The notes under the pieces were generated by a model that did not search any database, was not told the DNA's origin, and saw only the letters and a program-made list of their open reading frames with translations. From contig JAFTUK010000001.1 of assembly GCA_017466325.1 (NCBI GenBank), positions 1-64,000 on the forward strand: a stretch of 64,000 bases of DNA, read 5' to 3'. Source of the stretch: Bacteroidaceae bacterium. Lineage in GTDB: Bacteria > Bacteroidota > Bacteroidia > Bacteroidales > Bacteroidaceae. The translations under genes and the position numbers were made by a program. This document shows positions 61,795 through 64,000 of this stretch, piece by piece. The first letter of the stretch is position 1. The number at the start of each line of letters is the position of its first letter.

Positions 61795-62175
61795 ATGAGA
61801 AATTTGGATGAACTTTCGTATAGGGTTATTGGATGTGCTATGGAGGTTCACAATGTTCTTGGAGCGGGACTTTTGGAAAGCGTCTACGAACAAGCTCTTA
61901 TTCATGAGTTGACCACAAACGGTATACAGGTAAAAAACCAGGTTGATATAGATGTTTACTACAAGGGTAAGATTATTACCAATGGACTTAGGTTGGACCT
62001 GCTTGTTGAAGATTCACTGATAGTGGAATTAAAAACTGTAGAAGAACTTAAACCTATACATCACAAACAACTGCAGACGTATTTAAGAGTTATGGACAAG
62101 AGGGTGGGACTTCTAATCAACTTTAATACAGTAAATCTCAGAGACGGCATCAAGCGAATCGTGAACAAATACTGA
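61795..62175 (+). CDS. GxxExxY protein, PD-(D/E)XK nuclease superfamily
   Basis: This 126-aa protein has the GxxExxY signature GLLESVY (25-31) and a PD-(D/E)XK-like core: Asp68 in GLRLDLL, then VELK with Glu78 and Lys80, followed by HHKQLQTYL. By family these are small nuclease-fold proteins of unknown biological role. The gene is AT-rich compared with its neighbours and is surrounded by MITE-like repeats, which suggests transfer with them. The start at 61795 is the family start; 9 upstream codons overlap the promoter. Confidence 0.85.
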   Translation: MRNLDELSYRVIGCAMEVHNVLGAGLLESVYEQALIHELTTNGIQVKNQVDIDVYYKGKIITNGLRLDLLVEDSLIVELKTVEELKPIHHKQLQTYLRVMDKRVGLLINFNTVNLRDGIKRIVNKY

Positions 62176-62179
62176 TTTA

Positions 62180-62294
62180 TCGCACGCAGATTACGCAAAG
62201 GGCACAGAGGATTTTTGCGGAATACGTGTCAATGAAGAATCTCTGGAGAAAGATAACCTCGGCGAAATCGGCGAAATCGGCGTGAGATAAAAAC
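62180..62294. repeat. MITE-like element copy 2
   Basis: A 115-nt copy starting right after the GxxExxY stop; its left inverted repeat (cacgcagatt) is intact and the right is degenerate (aaatcggcgtg). Confidence 0.65.
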
Positions 62295-62308
62295 TGTGAT
62301 TTATTTGG

Positions 62309-62421
62309 CGCACGCAGATTACGCGAAGAGCGCAGAGGATTTTTGCGGAATACGTGTCAATGAAGAATCTCTGGAGAAAAGATAACCTCGGCGAAATCGG
62401 CGAAATCTGCGTGAAACAAAA
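62309..62421. repeat. MITE-like element copy 3
   Basis: A 113-nt copy in the same orientation as copy 2, with both inverted repeats intact (62311-62320 and 62404-62413). It ends 74 bp before the sialidase stop codon. Confidence 0.7.
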
Positions 62422-62495
62422 GCGCTCCATTGCGAAGGCAAAGGAGCGCTGGACTATAAAGGTGTTATTGAAGCGCAGAAGCGCCACATGGGATG

Positions 62496-64000
62496 TTATC
62501 GGACGATTATCTTTTTGTTGTCCATGATGTTGATGCCCTTTACCGGGACAGAGAGGCGACGGCCGGAAAGGTCATAGATTTCTGTTTTCACCTTTCCGTT
62601 TTCCGTTTTCAGAGTTTCCACGATACCGGTGGCATTGTTCTGCTCCATGGTGAAGGTGAGTGTGGAACCTCCATCGGTGGCGGCAGAAGCGTTGACCCAG
62701 TAACCGAGTATACCGTTTATGTCATTAAGATAGCCCAGAGAGTTTGCTGTATTGCGGAGCACAAGGTGACCGCTGTTGTTCTCCAGAACGAAGTAGGGGG
62801 CAGACTCGAAAGCAACGGGACTGACATGGCCGTTGTTGGTAATGGTACCGCCCACGGCCTTCTCCTCGCCAAGGGCAAGGTTCTGTATCTTGTAACCCGT
62901 GTAGGGGTTGCCCACGAAGGCAAACAGGGTCTTGTCGCCCGTCTGCTTGGAGGTGGCGCAGGGGAACTTGCCGGTAGAGGCATCGTAGTGGGGATACTTC
63001 GTGCCACGGATGGTGAGCGAATACCACACGCCCTGGTCGAAAGAGGCGGAGGGCAGGAAGGGGATGTCCTCGCTCAGGGTGCAGGAGATGACGAAGTTCT
63101 TTCCTGCATCCTCGGCAGTTGCCTTGCGTTCGGGAGCACCGCTTGTGCTGACGTATGCCGGTTCATGAACAGGGGGGAAGTTCTCACCCACGTATGCCAC
63201 TTCGTTCTGAGTGTACCATTCCGTGTCGCCATACTTGTATGTATAGGTGATGTCCATGGGGGCGGCATCGGTTGGCTGTGCATCGCCCACTATGCGGACG
63301 TACTTGCCACCGGTAATCTCGGAAATGGTCAGAGGCACGTACACCATGGAGTAGCCTCCGGGGGTCTCCTCGTAGAAGAAGCCCAGACGGCCGTCCTCCT
63401 GCAGGGTGAAGGTGCTGTAAGCGGAGCCTGACTGGGTGGTGCTGACCACCATACCCTTCTGCCAACCGTTGGCGAAGGTGGGAGCGTCGTTCTTGCCGGC
63501 CTTCTGGTAACTGTAGGGGCTGGTAATGTCCTTGAAGTAGAAACCTACATTGCGGCGCACGTCGCCCTGGTACTCTTCCAGACCGAGAGGCAGGGACTGG
63601 AGGGCGATGTTGCAGAGGTTGCCGTCCACGTCCTCCACCTGGTAGGTGGTAATCTCGCCGTTGGTTCCGTTCCAGTCGCTGGGAGCGGGGATGTTGCTGT
63701 TGGTGCCTGTGCCCCAGGAGCCCTGGCCCTTCTCTATGTCGGAGTAGGTGAAGATGTTGTAGTAGCGGCCGTGAGGTTTGCGGGCAGACATGATGACGTC
63801 GCCGTTGGGCAGTTCCTCACACTTGGGCTCGTTGGCGTTGCCGAAGTTGGGGAAGGGCATGTCCTCGCGTGTGCCCAGGATGTGCCACGTCAGGCCGAAG
63901 TCGTCGGAGTATGCCACACGGTTGTGCATGTCCTTGCTCCACAGGGCGGCATAGATGCGGTAGTACTCGCCCACCTTTATCTTGGAACTCTGGAAGATGC
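62496..64000 (-). CDS. Secreted sialidase (GH33), 5' end beyond window
   Basis: The frame is open to the right edge, so the N-terminus and signal peptide are not seen; a GTG at 63974 is only an internal codon. The visible 500 residues begin with KVGEYYRIYAALWSKD, an Asp-box SDDFGLTWHIL, and NEPKCEELPNGDVIMSARKPHG with the family Glu-Pro and Arg. After about residue 220 comes a region with WYSLTIRGTKYPHYD and LFAFVGNPYTGYKIQNL, seen in Prevotella-type sialidases, and the protein ends in a Por-like tail (YDLSGRRLSVPVKGINIMDNKKIIVR), the mark of type IX or related sorting. It would release terminal sialic acids from host glycans. Codons near 62583-62612 come from the GGAAAACGG repeat. Confidence 0.85.
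   Translation of the reverse strand, partial: IFQSSKIKVGEYYRIYAALWSKDMHNRVAYSDDFGLTWHILGTREDMPFPNFGNANEPKCEELPNGDVIMSARKPHGRYYNIFTYSDIEKGQGSWGTGTNSNIPAPSDWNGTNGEITTYQVEDVDGNLCNIALQSLPLGLEEYQGDVRRNVGFYFKDITSPYSYQKAGKNDAPTFANGWQKGMVVSTTQSGSAYSTFTLQEDGRLGFFYEETPGGYSMVYVPLTISEITGGKYVRIVGDAQPTDAAPMDITYTYKYGDTEWYTQNEVAYVGENFPPVHEPAYVSTSGAPERKATAEDAGKNFVISCTLSEDIPFLPSASFDQGVWYSLTIRGTKYPHYDASTGKFPCATSKQTGDKTLFAFVGNPYTGYKIQNLALGEEKAVGGTITNNGHVSPVAFESAPYFVLENNSGHLVLRNTANSLGYLNDINGILGYWVNASAATDGGSTLTFTMEQNNATGIVETLKTENGKVKTEIYDLSGRRLSVPVKGINIMDNKKIIVR

Overview
The window is a 64-kb piece of a Bacteroidales chromosome, most likely from a Prevotellaceae-type organism. The evidence is -7 boxes of the form TAnnTTTG in front of many genes, few Shine-Dalgarno sequences, the type IX secretion protein PorQ, two type V (FimA/Mfa-like) pilus loci, a TonB receptor/PnuT thiamine operon under a TPP riboswitch, and Bacteroidetes families DUF4837, DUF1573, DUF349, DUF3575 and DUF5119. 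Base composition is near 50% GC. Species cannot be fixed from sequence reading alone. Layout: 0-8.4 kb holds the N-terminal part of a secreted FAS1 protein behind a structured leader RNA, a TlpA-like lipoprotein, a QueH/5-formyl-THF cyclo-ligase fusion, a RAYT (REP-associated transposase), RsmF and ThyA. 8.4-14.3 kb is a minus-strand run with folA, the Ton energising genes (exbB, a membrane protein, two exbD, tonB), tRNA-Ser(GGA), tatD and a polyprenyl synthase. 14.4-17 kb is porQ-cmk-ispH. 17-26 kb holds meaB, a DUF1573 protein, a DUF4837 lipoprotein, a giant alpha-2-macroglobulin, a small unknown gene and a patatin. 26-32.7 kb holds ridA, ilvA, pepD, a lipid-flippase-like membrane protein, rsmA and corA. 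32.9-41.5 kb holds a DUF349 protein, an acyltransferase, an opine-dehydrogenase/nucleotidyltransferase-aminotransferase pair, mnmA and a GH20 hexosaminidase. 41.9-45.7 kb is the thiamine uptake operon, interrupted by a broken four-helix-bundle gene. 46.1-47.2 kb is glycerate kinase. 47.2-61.2 kb is two complete pilus loci in tandem on the minus strand. The right end holds a GxxExxY nuclease-fold gene among MITE-like repeats and the C-terminal part of a secreted sialidase. Functional links: the Ton genes would energise outer-membrane import such as the thiamine receptor. RidA would detoxify the enamine made by threonine deaminase. FolA and ThyA work in one folate cycle, with the cyclo-ligase fusion feeding the same pool. 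PorQ belongs to the secretion route that may export the sialidase. Each pilus locus has an OmpA-like DUF3575 protein, a DUF5119 lipoprotein, fimbrillins, and a distal tip or accessory lipoprotein. The most unusual features are non-coding. A GGACACGGCATGCCGTGTCC palindrome recurs, mostly as inverted doublets (REPINs) clustered around the RAYT gene and also inside it. The two pilus promoters share three footprint-like blocks at nearly fixed spacing plus a poly-C tract of different length. The FAS1 leader RNA has two mutually exclusive pairings. Several other dispersed repeat families have entered gene ends and even coding sequence.
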